The notes: generated from the letters alone by a model not told the origin. A DNA stretch of 64,000 nucleotides from Christiangramia crocea (GCF_022410465.1 NZ_JAJSON010000027.1:62001-126000); one strand, 5' to 3'. Shown: positions 1 to 8,671, numbered from the stretch's first letter. Program-made: numbers and translations.

Positions 1-1626
1 GTTATTTCCCAAATACCGGAAGTAAAAACAAGGGAAGACCAGGTTTATTTTTCATATTCTGTGGATACCAGAAAGGGCGAAACGGCCTGCATTATTAAAT
101 ATGCCGGATACGTTACCGATATGAACCATAAAAGATCTGAACTTATTGAAGCTGCTTCAACAGTACTTGACAAGGCAGTAAATAAAGGATTCGGAAAACT
201 GAAAAAGGAGCAGAAGGAAGCCTGGACGAAAATATGGGAAATGGCCGATATCACAATTAGCGGTGATGTAAAGGCCCAGCAGGGAATCCGTTTTAATATT
301 TTCCAGCTTAACCAGACCTACCTTGGTAAAGATGCCAGGTTAAATATAGGCCCGAAAGGCTTCACCGGTGAAAAATACGGCGGCAGCACTTACTGGGATA
401 CAGAAGCCTATTGTATCCCTTTTTATATGGCAACCAAGGATCACCAGGTAGCACGAAACCTGCTTAAATACAGGTATAACCAATTGGAAAAAGCCAAAGA
501 AAATGCCACCAAACTTGGATTTTCAAATGGGGCGGCACTATATCCTATGGTAACGATGAATGGAGAGGAAAGTCATAATGAATGGGAGATCACCTTTGAG
601 GAAATTCACCGTAACGGGGCTATGGTGTTTGCTATTCATAATTATGTTCGGTTTACAGGTGATTTTGATTACATACCTGAAAAAGGTCTTGAAGTGATGA
701 TCGCTATTGCAAGGTTCTGGCACCAGCGGGCAAACTTCAGTAAAGAGAAAAACAAGTATGTCATTCTTGGCGTGACCGGCCCGAATGAATATGAGAATAA
801 CGTGAATAATAACTGGTACACCAATTATATTGGGAAATGGTGTATTAAGTATTGCCTTGAAATGATAGACAAGGTTAAGGATGGTTACGAAGATGATTAT
901 CATAGAATCATGGGGCTTACCCACCTTAATGAAGGGGAACTTGCTAAATGGAAGGAAGTGGCGGAAGAAATGTATTTTCCTTATTCCGAAGAACACGGAG
1001 TATTCCTTCAGCAGGATGGCTTCCTGGATAAGGAGCTCATTCCTGTGGTTAACCTTGATAAAACCCAAATGCCTATCAATCAGAAATGGAGCTGGGACCG
1101 TATCCTTAGGTCATGTTATATTAAACAGGCCGATGTACTACAGGGTTTTTACTTTTTTGAGGATCAATTCAGTGAGGAAGACCTTGAAAAACATTTTGAT
1201 TTCTACGAACCTTTAACGGTTCATGAATCATCGCTATCGCCCTGTGTGCATAGTATTCTGGCAGCTTTTCTGGGACGGACGAAACAGGCATATGAGTTCT
1301 ATTTGAGAACATCAAGACTGGATTTGGACGATTATAATAAAGAAGTAGAACAAGGGTGTCATATAACAAGTATGGCGGGAACCTGGATGAGTATCGTTGA
1401 AGGCTTTGGAGGAATGAGAGTGATAGATGATACGCTTTCATTCAAGCCCCGAATTCCTGAAGAATGGAAGGCATATTCCTTTAAGGTGAATTTCAGAGGA
1501 AGGATTTTGAAAGTAGAAGTAACCGGGCACAAGACCAGTTTCTCAATGGAAGGTGAGGCTTCGTTGGAGATACTTGTTAATGGTAAGTTAGTTGAGATCC
1601 AGCCAAATGTTCCTTTTAGTGTATAA
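1..1626 (+). CDS. GH65 disaccharide phosphorylase (maltose phosphorylase-like), 5' end outside window
   Basis: The reading frame is open from base 1, so the gene begins upstream; 541 codons are visible of a family usually about 750 residues long. Family GH65 phosphorylases split alpha-glucosides such as maltose or trehalose with phosphate to give glucose 1-phosphate. The catalytic-acid segment GPNEYENNVNNNWYTN is present, with its Glu codon at 787-789, and matches maltose phosphorylases closely. A second conserved stretch, HESSLSPCVHS (from base 1222), fits the phosphate pocket. The C-terminal beta-sandwich follows, ending at TAA 1624-1626. No signal peptide can be judged. A perfect-stem terminator follows, so this is the last gene of its operon. 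Maltose is the best substrate guess, but kojibiose or trehalose cannot be excluded. A trehalase lies 2.2 kb downstream. Confidence 0.93.
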   Translation, partial: VISQIPEVKTREDQVYFSYSVDTRKGETACIIKYAGYVTDMNHKRSELIEAASTVLDKAVNKGFGKLKKEQKEAWTKIWEMADITISGDVKAQQGIRFNIFQLNQTYLGKDARLNIGPKGFTGEKYGGSTYWDTEAYCIPFYMATKDHQVARNLLKYRYNQLEKAKENATKLGFSNGAALYPMVTMNGEESHNEWEITFEEIHRNGAMVFAIHNYVRFTGDFDYIPEKGLEVMIAIARFWHQRANFSKEKNKYVILGVTGPNEYENNVNNNWYTNYIGKWCIKYCLEMIDKVKDGYEDDYHRIMGLTHLNEGELAKWKEVAEEMYFPYSEEHGVFLQQDGFLDKELIPVVNLDKTQMPINQKWSWDRILRSCYIKQADVLQGFYFFEDQFSEEDLEKHFDFYEPLTVHESSLSPCVHSILAAFLGRTKQAYEFYLRTSRLDLDDYNKEVEQGCHITSMAGTWMSIVEGFGGMRVIDDTLSFKPRIPEEWKAYSFKVNFRGRILKVEVTGHKTSFSMEGEASLEILVNGKLVEIQPNVPFSV

Positions 1627-1673
1627 GGATTTGGCGGATCTCAAAACTTAGGAAAAGTCAAAATAACTGAATA

Positions 1674-1706
1674 AGAAAAGCCATTGAAAATGGCTTTTCT
1701 TTATTT
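1674..1706 (+). terminator. Rho-independent terminator after GH65 gene
   Basis: A perfect 12-bp stem (1674-1685 with 1689-1700, AGAAAAGCCATT against AATGGCTTTTCT) with a 3-base GAA loop is followed by a T-rich tail. It sits 48 bases after the GH65 stop codon. Confidence 0.85.
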
Positions 1707-1888
1707 CATTTTTTAAAGGTTCTTTGAATAGAATTTTATGGTTGAAATATTTGAAGAATTATTTTCATTGTATGCGGACATATGAGTGATTGATAATCAA
1801 TATATTAAACTGTAAATGTTAAATTCCGGGAATTACTGTAACTATTAAGAATTAGGATCGTCCTTTAAATAGAACCTGTTATCAAACT

Positions 1889-2113
1889 ATGATGAAAAGA
1901 ATTCACTTATTCTTATTATGTTTAATTTTCCTTTCCATCGCGGCGAAGGTTTCAGTAGCCCCTGGCGGAATGGAATATCCTGCTTTAACAGCTGATTATA
2001 ATGACCAAAAAGGAGAACGTTTCTTTAAGTATAAAGTGAATCAGATTCAGGATTATAATAATCCTGAAGTAACCAGGTGTAAGTTGACGTCTTCCCGATG
2101 TTGTCAGGCTTAG
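1889..2113 (+). CDS. Small secreted hypothetical protein (74 aa)
   Basis: The ORF starts with ATG and encodes a likely signal peptide: a Met-Met-Lys-Arg start, a Leu/Ile/Phe-rich core to about residue 18, and possible cleavage near Ala24. The mature part would be only about 50 residues, polar, with aromatic residues and a Cys-containing tail (CKLTSSRCCQA). I do not recognise a family. It stands alone between a strong terminator upstream and the convergent MBL-fold gene downstream. The signal-peptide-like N-terminus is the main reason to call it. It could be a chance ORF or a degraded remnant of a longer secreted protein. The upstream gap (1707-1888) is AT-rich, and no clear promoter box was found. 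Confidence 0.45.
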   Translation: MMKRIHLFLLCLIFLSIAAKVSVAPGGMEYPALTADYNDQKGERFFKYKVNQIQDYNNPEVTRCKLTSSRCCQA

Positions 2114-2207
2114 ACATATGTTTGTAGAAAATCTTTCGATTTGAAGAAAAAGTGCCTCAGACTTTACATAAATTCCGATTCTAAATACCGGTTAGTTAAT
2201 GTGTGGG

Positions 2208-2336
2208 ATTTGATATCTTAAATTGCAAATTATTGAAGACAGCATATTCTGTCTTCGTTCGTAAAGCATTTGCGTCGGAATACTGTTAAATTTGAAATAG
2301 CCAACGCGAAATTTTGTTGCTTTTCAGATATCAAAT
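2208..2336. repeat. Nested inverted repeat with central hairpin
   Basis: Outer arms ATTTGATATCT (2208-2218) and AGATATCAAAT (2326-2336) are perfect 11-bp inverted copies. Between them lies a perfect 8-bp stem (GAAGACAG 2235-2242, CTGTCTTC 2249-2256) with a 6-base loop. It occupies the gap between convergent genes (2114-2360), which holds no other recognisable gene. It has no T tract, so it is not a classical terminator. Confidence 0.5.
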
Positions 2337-2360
2337 ATTTAGGAGACAGCTTTTTTGAAA

Positions 2361-3167
2361 TTAATTTTCAGGATACCAGTCCATCAGTTCTACTTCAATA
2401 CTCCCGTTACCTTCATTCACCAGTTCTTTAAATTTATCAATATCTTCAAATCCATTCTTTCCTCGGTAGTGGTAAGGAATCACTTTTTTAGGTTTAAAGG
2501 CGAGTACTCCCTCAGCAGCCTGCTCTACGGGCATGGTATAAGGAAGGTTCATAGATATCAGAGCGACATCAATATCCTTAAGGTTTCTCATTTCAGGAAT
2601 ATCTTCTGTATCTCCGGAGATGTATAATCTTTTTCCCTCTTTCTCCAAAACATATCCGTTGCCTCGTCCCTTCACATGCATGGCATCTCTGCTTTGAGGT
2701 AAATTATACATAGGGACAGCCTTAATATTAAAGCCTAGGTGGTTTATTGATTCTCCATTGTTGATTACAATAAGATTTCCCTGAAGCTCTTCCGGCAATT
2801 TTTCCTGAACTGCCTTGGGGACAAATATCTTTTTGTCTCCTATTTCAAGGGCTTTAAGGGTTTCGGCATTCATATGATCTCCGTGAATGTCGGTTATCAA
2901 AATAAAGTCGGCTTCAGATTTTTCTTTAAATGCATCTGGGCCTCCTACGGGATCTGTATAGAATACGGCATCTCCCCATTTAAAAACGGCGGTGGCGTGA
3001 GAGACAGGCATAATTTCAATTTCATCCGAATTAATTTCAGCGCCCGTATCTTTTTGCAATCCACTCTCAGCAATCTCGGAAGAATTTTTTTTATCTTCAG
3101 ATTTCTGTCCATTCTTACATGCAGCCAGCAAAATAAGTGTAAGTAATAAGGTAATTATCTTTTTCAT
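2361..3167 (-). CDS. MBL-fold metal-dependent hydrolase lipoprotein (UlaG/YtkL-like)
   Basis: The protein has a lipoprotein signal (MKKIITLLL..., lipobox LLAAC with the lipidated Cys near residue 17 of this start), a polar linker, then a metallo-beta-lactamase fold. HGDH (about residue 95) is the zinc motif, and SGDTED plus a late His (PYHYRGKNG) complete a UlaG-type single-domain site. These enzymes are metal-dependent hydrolases of varied, mostly unknown substrates, and here the protein would be anchored at the envelope. An in-frame ATG at 3176 would add MLD. I prefer the internal ATG because it starts a canonical signal peptide. It is followed, on the same strand upstream, by a GNAT gene 50-60 bases away, so the two may be cotranscribed. 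The substrate is unknown. Confidence 0.85.
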   Translation of the reverse strand: MKKIITLLLTLILLAACKNGQKSEDKKNSSEIAESGLQKDTGAEINSDEIEIMPVSHATAVFKWGDAVFYTDPVGGPDAFKEKSEADFILITDIHGDHMNAETLKALEIGDKKIFVPKAVQEKLPEELQGNLIVINNGESINHLGFNIKAVPMYNLPQSRDAMHVKGRGNGYVLEKEGKRLYISGDTEDIPEMRNLKDIDVALISMNLPYTMPVEQAAEGVLAFKPKKVIPYHYRGKNGFEDIDKFKELVNEGNGSIEVELMDWYPEN

Positions 3168-3228
3168 ATCCAACATTTACCCTAAAAGTAAGAATCATAA
3201 AAGGGAAGACCTCTTAATTAATAAACCT

Positions 3229-3687
3229 TTAAGAAAGCTTTAGTACCATCTTAATATCTCCCCGGGAATATGGGCCATTCTTTTCCATAGGGATTTCCAC
3301 AAAACCGTATTTCTTATATAGATGAATGGCATTTTCCAGTTTTCGGTTAGAATAAATAATGAGCTGTTTCCAGTTCTTTTCTTTTGCAAAGGCCAGGGTA
3401 TGCTTCATGAGTTTCTGGCCAATTTTCTTACCGCGTTGGTCCGGTTTGACAGCCATTTTTGTAAGTTCAAAAGTATCCTCTTCAATTCTCATTAGGGCAA
3501 CGCAACCTATTATTTCATTTTCCTCTTTCACCAGGAAAATATTACCTCCAGGTTTAATAATGTACTTTTGTGGATTTCCAAGCACTTCTTCATCATGGGG
3601 TTCAACCCAGAAAAACTCTTCCAGCCACTGGATGTTCATCTTTTTGAATTCTTCAGCATATTCAGGCTGCCAGGATATAATTTCCAT
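3229..3687 (-). CDS. GNAT-family N-acetyltransferase
   Basis: This is a 152-residue single GNAT domain. The acetyl-CoA-binding motif A is clear: MAVKPDQRGKKIGQKLMKHT, with the R/Q-x-x-G-x-G/I pattern at about residues 95-110. It is followed by the motif B region NAIHLYKKYGFVEI, typical of small-molecule or peptide N-acetyltransferases. The length matches the family. There is no signal peptide, so it is cytoplasmic. It probably shares a transcript with the MBL-fold lipoprotein downstream and diverges from the trehalase gene. The acceptor substrate cannot be told from sequence. Confidence 0.88.
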   Translation of the reverse strand: MEIISWQPEYAEEFKKMNIQWLEEFFWVEPHDEEVLGNPQKYIIKPGGNIFLVKEENEIIGCVALMRIEEDTFELTKMAVKPDQRGKKIGQKLMKHTLAFAKEKNWKQLIIYSNRKLENAIHLYKKYGFVEIPMEKNGPYSRGDIKMVLKLS

Positions 3688-3789
3688 TTATTAAATTTTA
3701 AGTAAAATTAGAAAATCCGATGAATTAAGCCGCCCATAACCATTAATTCTAAATTCACTTATATTTATGAATCTTTAAACGTTCAATTT

Positions 3790-5412
3790 ATGCAGAAAGA
3801 AGTCTTTTATAAATTCGGTCATCTTTTACTAATTCTATTATTCCTTTCCTGTAAAATAGGTCCTGAACCAGATCAGGAGTTAAAGACATTGGAAGAAGAT
3901 GTGGAGATCCTGCCACCAGACGAATTGTATGGAGACCTGTTTTTTGATGTCCAGACCGGGGAAATCTTTGAAGATAGCAAAACCTTTGTAGATGTAGTGC
4001 CTCAACATAATGTAGGGCTTATCAGGCAACGTTATAATATGCTGGATGATACTACCACCGAATCCATTTCTGAATTCATAAAGCAACATTTTGAGATTCC
4101 CGGAAACGATTTTGAATTCAAAACCGATTCCTCTTCAATAAAACTTCATATCCGGAAATTATGGGATGTCTTAAAAAGACCAGCAGATGAAAGAGTGTCG
4201 GGAACTCTTATTCCTCTTCCAAACCCGTACATTGTTCCCGGAGGTAGATTCAGGGAAATTTATTACTGGGATAGTTATTTTACCATGCTGGGCTTACTTG
4301 AAGACGGAGAAATAGAAACTATAAGAAACATGGTAGATAATTTCGCTTATCTCATCAATGAATATGGTTTTATTCCCAATGGTAACCGTACTTATTATTT
4401 AGGAAGATCCCAGCCACCCTTTTTTGCCATGATGGTAAGGGTTCTGGCAGAAGCTGAAGGTGAGGAGGTTTTAGCCGAATATTTGCCGGAACTTGAAAAG
4501 GAATATAATTTCTGGATGGATGGCGCTGAAGATTTGAATAATAAGCATGCTTTTAGACGAGTTGTAAAAATGGAAGATGGCGGGATCCTTAATCGCTATT
4601 GGGACGATAATGCCACTCCAAGACCTGAAAGTTACAGGGAGGATGTAAAAACTGCGGAAAAGGCGGTTTCCAGAAATCCAGAGCTTAGCAAAGAAGAAGT
4701 TTACAGGAATCTAAGGGCAGGAGCTGAATCTGGCTGGGACTTTTCAAGTAGGTGGCTGAACAAAAATGAAAATGACGAATTTGATCTTTCAACAATTCAC
4801 ACGACAGATATTGTCCCCGTTGACCTTAATTCCCTGCTGTACAATCTTGAAATGACAATTTCTGAAGCTGCTGAGATAGCGGGTAATGAAGAGAAAGTCG
4901 AAGAATTTACAAAGAAAGCTGAAGCCAGAAAAGAAACAATCTTAAAATATCACTGGAATGATAAAGCCGGCTTTTTCATGGACTACAATTTCAGGAAAAA
5001 TGAAATGACCGATCGTTTTTCGCTTGCCGGAGTTTATCCGCTCTTTTTCGAAATTGCCAGTCAGCTGCAATCCGAAGGGGTAGCTGCTAAAATTGAAGAA
5101 GTCTTTCTTAAACCCGGAGGGGTGGTGACAACTCCATATAACACCGGTGAGCAATGGGATGCACCTAATGGCTGGGCTCCTTTGCAATGGATCACTATTA
5201 AGGGACTTCAAAACTATGGGCGTGATGACCTGGCTTCCGAAATCAGATCGCGTTGGCTGGAATTGAATAAAGATGTTTATCAACGCACTTTTAAAATGCT
5301 TGAAAAATATAACGTGGAAGACCTTTCCAAGGAAAGTGGAGGAGGAGAATACCCAACTCAGGATGGATTTGGATGGACCAATGGTGTCTATCAGAAATTA
5401 TCTTCAGAATAA
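3790..5412 (+). CDS. treA: Trehalase, GH37, lipoprotein
   Basis: GH37 trehalases hydrolyse trehalose to two glucoses. Both family signatures are present: PGGRFREIYYWDSY (from residue 150) and QWDAPNGWAPLQW (from residue 455). By comparison with the E. coli periplasmic enzyme, the catalytic acid is Asp317 in SGWDFSSRW and the base is Glu520 in GGEYPTQDGFGW. The 540-residue length is usual. The N-terminus is a lipoprotein signal (LLFLSCKIG, Cys near residue 21), so the enzyme is periplasmic or surface-anchored. The DUF1622 gene follows after 4 bases. With the GH65 phosphorylase nearby it suggests use of trehalose or other alpha-glucosides, although a terminator and other genes separate the two. 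Confidence 0.95.
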   Translation: MQKEVFYKFGHLLLILLFLSCKIGPEPDQELKTLEEDVEILPPDELYGDLFFDVQTGEIFEDSKTFVDVVPQHNVGLIRQRYNMLDDTTTESISEFIKQHFEIPGNDFEFKTDSSSIKLHIRKLWDVLKRPADERVSGTLIPLPNPYIVPGGRFREIYYWDSYFTMLGLLEDGEIETIRNMVDNFAYLINEYGFIPNGNRTYYLGRSQPPFFAMMVRVLAEAEGEEVLAEYLPELEKEYNFWMDGAEDLNNKHAFRRVVKMEDGGILNRYWDDNATPRPESYREDVKTAEKAVSRNPELSKEEVYRNLRAGAESGWDFSSRWLNKNENDEFDLSTIHTTDIVPVDLNSLLYNLEMTISEAAEIAGNEEKVEEFTKKAEARKETILKYHWNDKAGFFMDYNFRKNEMTDRFSLAGVYPLFFEIASQLQSEGVAAKIEEVFLKPGGVVTTPYNTGEQWDAPNGWAPLQWITIKGLQNYGRDDLASEIRSRWLELNKDVYQRTFKMLEKYNVEDLSKESGGGEYPTQDGFGWTNGVYQKLSSE

Positions 5413-5416
5413 AGAT

Positions 5417-5785
5417 ATGGAGAGAATAGAATTATATATCGAATATACTGCGAAATTTATCGAAGTAGCAGGAGTACTTACCATTTTACTGGGAACAATT
5501 CTGGCCTTAGGTAAATATCTGGCCGCCCGTCAAAAATCTGAAAAACGATCCTATAAATTATTGAGGCAGGAACTGGGAAAAGGAATTTTACTTGGTCTGG
5601 AAATTCTGGTAGCAGCAGATATTATAGCTACGGTAGTAACAGAGCCTACGATGGATAAAGTCCTTACACTGGGGGTTATTGTAATTATAAGAACATTTCT
5701 TAGTCTTTCCATTGAACTAGAAATTGAAGGTCGTTTTCCCTGGCAGAGGGTTGCTTCAGAGGATAAACTGGATCGGGAATCCTGA
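5417..5785 (+). CDS. DUF1622 family membrane protein
   Basis: This is a 122-residue protein with three predicted membrane segments: around residues 12-32 (VAGVLTILLGTILALG), 55-75 (GILLGLEILVAADIIATV) and 80-98. The RxELGxGILLGLExLVAADII stretch is typical of DUF1622 proteins, small inner-membrane proteins of unknown function. The reading frame stays open upstream to 5273 inside the trehalase gene. I chose ATG 5417 because it starts 4 bases after the trehalase stop and just ahead of the family N-terminus. It ends 2 bases before the convergent hutG stop codon. Confidence 0.88.
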   Translation: MERIELYIEYTAKFIEVAGVLTILLGTILALGKYLAARQKSEKRSYKLLRQELGKGILLGLEILVAADIIATVVTEPTMDKVLTLGVIVIIRTFLSLSIELEIEGRFPWQRVASEDKLDRES

Positions 5786-5787
5786 AA

Positions 5788-6783
5788 TTATTCAGTAATA
5801 AAGTCACTAACGAAATAAGACAGTGTTTTTCCTATCTGTCCGGTATCCCTTTCCTCAGGGGCCGCTTCACAAATGTGGAAATAACAGCAGTTCTTATTTT
5901 TTGAAATCATGTTTATAAAATTCCTGATTTGATTAACAGAAAAACCTGCCGGTGATTGGGCACTACTGGGAAAATCTACTATGGCATCACAATCCAGTTC
6001 GAATCCGAATTTAGTATCATCTACGGTGTGTATGCATTCCTGAAATCTCCGGTTCAGTTCGTCCGGAAATTTAAGCAGGTCTTCCGCTAAATAATAGTTC
6101 ATATTCTCAGAAATGTCCATTTGCTTAAAAATATACTCCGGGGTATAGTTCTTATGAAGCCCAAAAACAGAATATCTGCATAGATACTGGCCTTCTATCG
6201 CATAACTGAATCCATTTCCGCTATGCCGATGTTCCAGTTGCCTGAGATCGGTATGAGCGTCTATATTGATTACATTGATTGGATTTCCTGTACCCTTTGC
6301 AGCTCCTTTGATATTTCCATAGGCATTGTTATGCCCTCCCCCAACGATAATGGGGATCTTGCCATATGAAATGATTTTCTCAATAAGATCTGCAACCAAC
6401 TGATCGATCTCTTTCACAAGATCTCCCAGTTTTATGAAATAGTTAGGATCTGTATCATCAATATTGGCTGCTTTCTGCATGAATTCCTTACTATTCAGTT
6501 CTCCCAGGAGCACCAGGTTCTCAGGATTGTTGAACCTGTTCACCTGAATATTCACCACCGAACTTAACAGGCTATTCCAGGCCTTTGAAGTTCCGGGTTT
6601 GCCATAATTGGCTCTTACGCCTATATCCTCAGGAATCCCTATCAGGACATACTTTGCAGAATTGCTATCCAGCTCCTCAAGGCTGCTTACAAATTCAAGT
6701 TTCTCTCCAAATTTCATTTCTCCCTTTCGTCTGGAGATCAGATTGGCAATATCAGATGGCTTATAGATCTTGAGAGCTTTCAT
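5788..6783 (-). CDS. hutG: Formimidoylglutamase (arginase/agmatinase superfamily)
   Basis: This is an arginase-fold metallohydrolase that releases formamide from N-formimidoyl-L-glutamate in histidine degradation. The binuclear manganese ligands are visible: GGGH (His151), DAHTD (Asp175, His177, Asp179) and the LDCD motif (Asp264, Asp266). The residue after the first ligand is Asn (GGGHNN), unlike the GGDHS of true arginases. That, and the position directly behind hutI, favours HutG over arginase. I chose ATG 6783, one base after hutI ends. An in-frame ATG at 6801 would add six residues and overlap hutI by 17 bases. hutH and hutU are not in the window. Confidence 0.87.
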   Translation of the reverse strand: MKALKIYKPSDIANLISRRKGEMKFGEKLEFVSSLEELDSNSAKYVLIGIPEDIGVRANYGKPGTSKAWNSLLSSVVNIQVNRFNNPENLVLLGELNSKEFMQKAANIDDTDPNYFIKLGDLVKEIDQLVADLIEKIISYGKIPIIVGGGHNNAYGNIKGAAKGTGNPINVINIDAHTDLRQLEHRHSGNGFSYAIEGQYLCRYSVFGLHKNYTPEYIFKQMDISENMNYYLAEDLLKFPDELNRRFQECIHTVDDTKFGFELDCDAIVDFPSSAQSPAGFSVNQIRNFINMISKNKNCCYFHICEAAPEERDTGQIGKTLSYFVSDFITE

Positions 6784-6784
6784 A

Positions 6785-8020
6785 TTATATCTTTTTACCA
6801 TTGATGTAAACCGATTCTATTGAATTTGTTCCGAAGGCATAAGGTAAAAATGTATAGGATGGGATCTCTTTCGTAATGATGAAATTAGCCTGTTTTCCTT
6901 TTGTGATACTTCCATGGGTCTTACTTAGTTCCATTGCATAGGCTCCGTTGATCGTTGCGGCGTTGATCGCTTCTTCCGGGGTCATTTTCATTTTTATACA
7001 GGCCAGTGATACCACCAGGTTCATGTTTCCACTTGGTGTGCTTCCGGGATTGAAATCGGTAGCCAGTGCTAATGGCAGTCCTGCTTCCAGGATCCTTCTC
7101 GCTGGCGTATATGGAATACTTAGAAATAAAGAGCAGGAGGGAAGGGCCACCGGCATGGTCTCAGTTCCTTTTAAAACTTCAATATCCTCATCATTCATTA
7201 CTTCTAGGTGGTCCACGCTTAGCGCGTTATATTCAACGCCGGCCTTTACACCGCCAATCGCATTGAACTGGTTAACATGGATTTTCGGCCTAAGGCCATA
7301 TTCTTTTGCCGCGCTTAAAAGCTTATGAGTATCCTTCACCGTGAAATATCCCTTCTCGCAAAAGATATCGATATATTCCGCCAATCCCTGTTCCGCCACT
7401 TTAGGTAGAATCTCATTAATAACCAGATCCATATATTCTTCCGGTCTTTCTTTATAATCCTTCGGAATTGCATGAGCTCCCAGAAAAGTAGATTTTATAG
7501 GTAGCTTGTAATTTTCTTTGAGCTTTTTAATGACTCTCAGCATTTTCAGCTCAGCTTCCTCGGTAAGACCGTAGCCGGACTTTATTTCCACGGCTCCCGT
7601 ACCCAGCTTCATGACCTCTTCCAGTCTTTTAGCCGATTGTTTGTACACTTCTTCTTCGGGAGTTTCCTGGAGTGTTTTTGCACTGTTCAGGATTCCACCA
7701 CCCCGGTTCGCGATCTCTTCATAGCTCAGTCCGTTAATGCGATCGGCGAATTCCTGTTCCCTGTTCCCGGCGTAAACGATATGGGTATGAGAATCGCACC
7801 AGGTGGGAAGGATTATCTTTCCGGAAGCATCTATATTTTGATCAACTTTAATATCCGGCGGATTATCCATGGAGCCATAGGCTTCGATCTTGTCATCTTC
7901 AACCAGTAGCCATGCATTTTTTACCGAAGGCAGTTCCTTCATATCTGTTCCTGAAACCTTATCTATTTTTTCTTCTCTTACCTGTAGTAATTCTTTGATA
8001 TTGGAAAATAATAATTTCAT
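6785..8020 (-). CDS. hutI: Imidazolonepropionase
   Basis: This amidohydrolase opens the ring of 4-imidazolone-5-propanoate to give N-formimidoyl-L-glutamate, the substrate of HutG encoded next. The metal motif DSHTHIVYAGNRE (His78, His80) is present, followed by the family's GGGI loop, the HVNQFNAIGG segment (a metal His with the Gln/Asn pocket) and the late Asp in ALATDFNPGSTPS. The length, 411 residues, equals that of known HutI enzymes, and there is no signal peptide. It is the first gene of a two-gene hutI-hutG unit, with one base between the genes. Confidence 0.96.
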   Translation of the reverse strand: MKLLFSNIKELLQVREEKIDKVSGTDMKELPSVKNAWLLVEDDKIEAYGSMDNPPDIKVDQNIDASGKIILPTWCDSHTHIVYAGNREQEFADRINGLSYEEIANRGGGILNSAKTLQETPEEEVYKQSAKRLEEVMKLGTGAVEIKSGYGLTEEAELKMLRVIKKLKENYKLPIKSTFLGAHAIPKDYKERPEEYMDLVINEILPKVAEQGLAEYIDIFCEKGYFTVKDTHKLLSAAKEYGLRPKIHVNQFNAIGGVKAGVEYNALSVDHLEVMNDEDIEVLKGTETMPVALPSCSLFLSIPYTPARRILEAGLPLALATDFNPGSTPSGNMNLVVSLACIKMKMTPEEAINAATINGAYAMELSKTHGSITKGKQANFIITKEIPSYTFLPYAFGTNSIESVYINGKKI

Positions 8021-8100
8021 TTAAGCCTGATATTTTTGATCGGTCTGCTAAGATAGAAAAGTCATTTTTGGACTACTATTTTTCGATAGGAATTTCTGCA

Positions 8101-8478
8101 TTAAAGGGTGAACTGGGCCAGGATCTTCTGAACTTCATAGATATCTACTTTTTTATTGAAGCGTTTGGAGATGGAAGGTGTCTGTTCACCAGAAATCCAG
8201 ATCTTGAGTTCTGCATCAAGATCAAAACTTCCTGCAGTTTCAACACTAAAGCGGGTGATGCTCTTATACAGAACCGAAAAGTATTCTATCTTGTTTCCGG
8301 TAATTCCCTGAACATCCACAAGGATAAGTCGTTTATTGGTAAAGATGAAGGTATCCCGGATTATTTTGAATCCCGCTTCGATCTCTTCCGAAGGTATAAG
8401 AAGTTTACTATATTTCTCCTGGAGCGTCTCCTTTTCAATAGCCCCGGCATTTCCTAAAAGTGAAGAAAGTATTCCCAT
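8101..8478 (-). CDS. Bacterial PH-domain protein (bPH_1 / DUF1696)
   Basis: This 125-residue cytoplasmic protein matches the bacterial pleckstrin-homology family in its pattern. It has an N-terminal helix with a Gly/Ala-rich start (MGILSSLLGNAG), then a run of beta-strands containing IRDTFIFTNKRLILVDVQG and KIEYFSVLYKSITRFSVETAG, and a C-terminal helix. The F-T-N-K-R-L-I-L-V-D core is diagnostic. These proteins form ring-like oligomers in known structures; their cellular role is unclear. It is separated by 80 bases from hutI downstream. The remnant of an alcohol dehydrogenase ends only 8 bases before its start codon, suggesting it was once the second gene of an operon. Confidence 0.88.
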   Translation of the reverse strand: MGILSSLLGNAGAIEKETLQEKYSKLLIPSEEIEAGFKIIRDTFIFTNKRLILVDVQGITGNKIEYFSVLYKSITRFSVETAGSFDLDAELKIWISGEQTPSISKRFNKKVDIYEVQKILAQFTL

Positions 8479-8486
8479 ATTAATTT

Positions 8487-8597
8487 TTAATTGATTTCAT
8501 AATCTATAACAAACCTGTATTTCACATCAGAATCTACAACTCTTTCATAGGCGTCATTGTTATTCTGAATATCGATCATTTCGATATCTGAAACACT
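8487..8597 (-). pseudogene. C-terminal remnant of a zinc-dependent alcohol dehydrogenase (YahK/AdhC-like)
   Basis: Reading the minus strand from 8597 to the TAA at 8487-8489 gives 36 codons, including SDIEMIDIQNNNDAYERV and SDVKYRFVIDYEIN. This is the C-terminus of NAD(P)-dependent cinnamyl-alcohol-dehydrogenase-type enzymes, which end in an IxMI-x4-I-NxAYERxxxxDVxYRFVID pattern. An in-frame TGA (8598-8600) precedes it, and no earlier part of the enzyme is detectable up to 8780. The frame is intact and the residues well kept, so the deletion may be fairly recent. The call rests on recognising the motif, not on a search. The rest of the gap (8598-8780) holds only the TTAACTATT repeat. Confidence 0.75.
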
Positions 8598-8671
8598 TCA
8601 TAGCTATTAGATTAATATTTTACAGAAAGTTACTTAAAAAACTGCGGGGGCGCATTGAACAGCTTTAAGGT

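Noticed and set aside
538-1068. 176-codon minus-strand open frame
   Set aside because: It overlaps the GH65 catalytic region on the opposite strand, and its composition is that of a shadow frame.
5273-5416. 48-codon N-terminal extension of the DUF1622 protein
   Set aside because: It lies inside the trehalase coding sequence, and the DUF1622 family starts at the ATG 4 bases after the trehalase stop.
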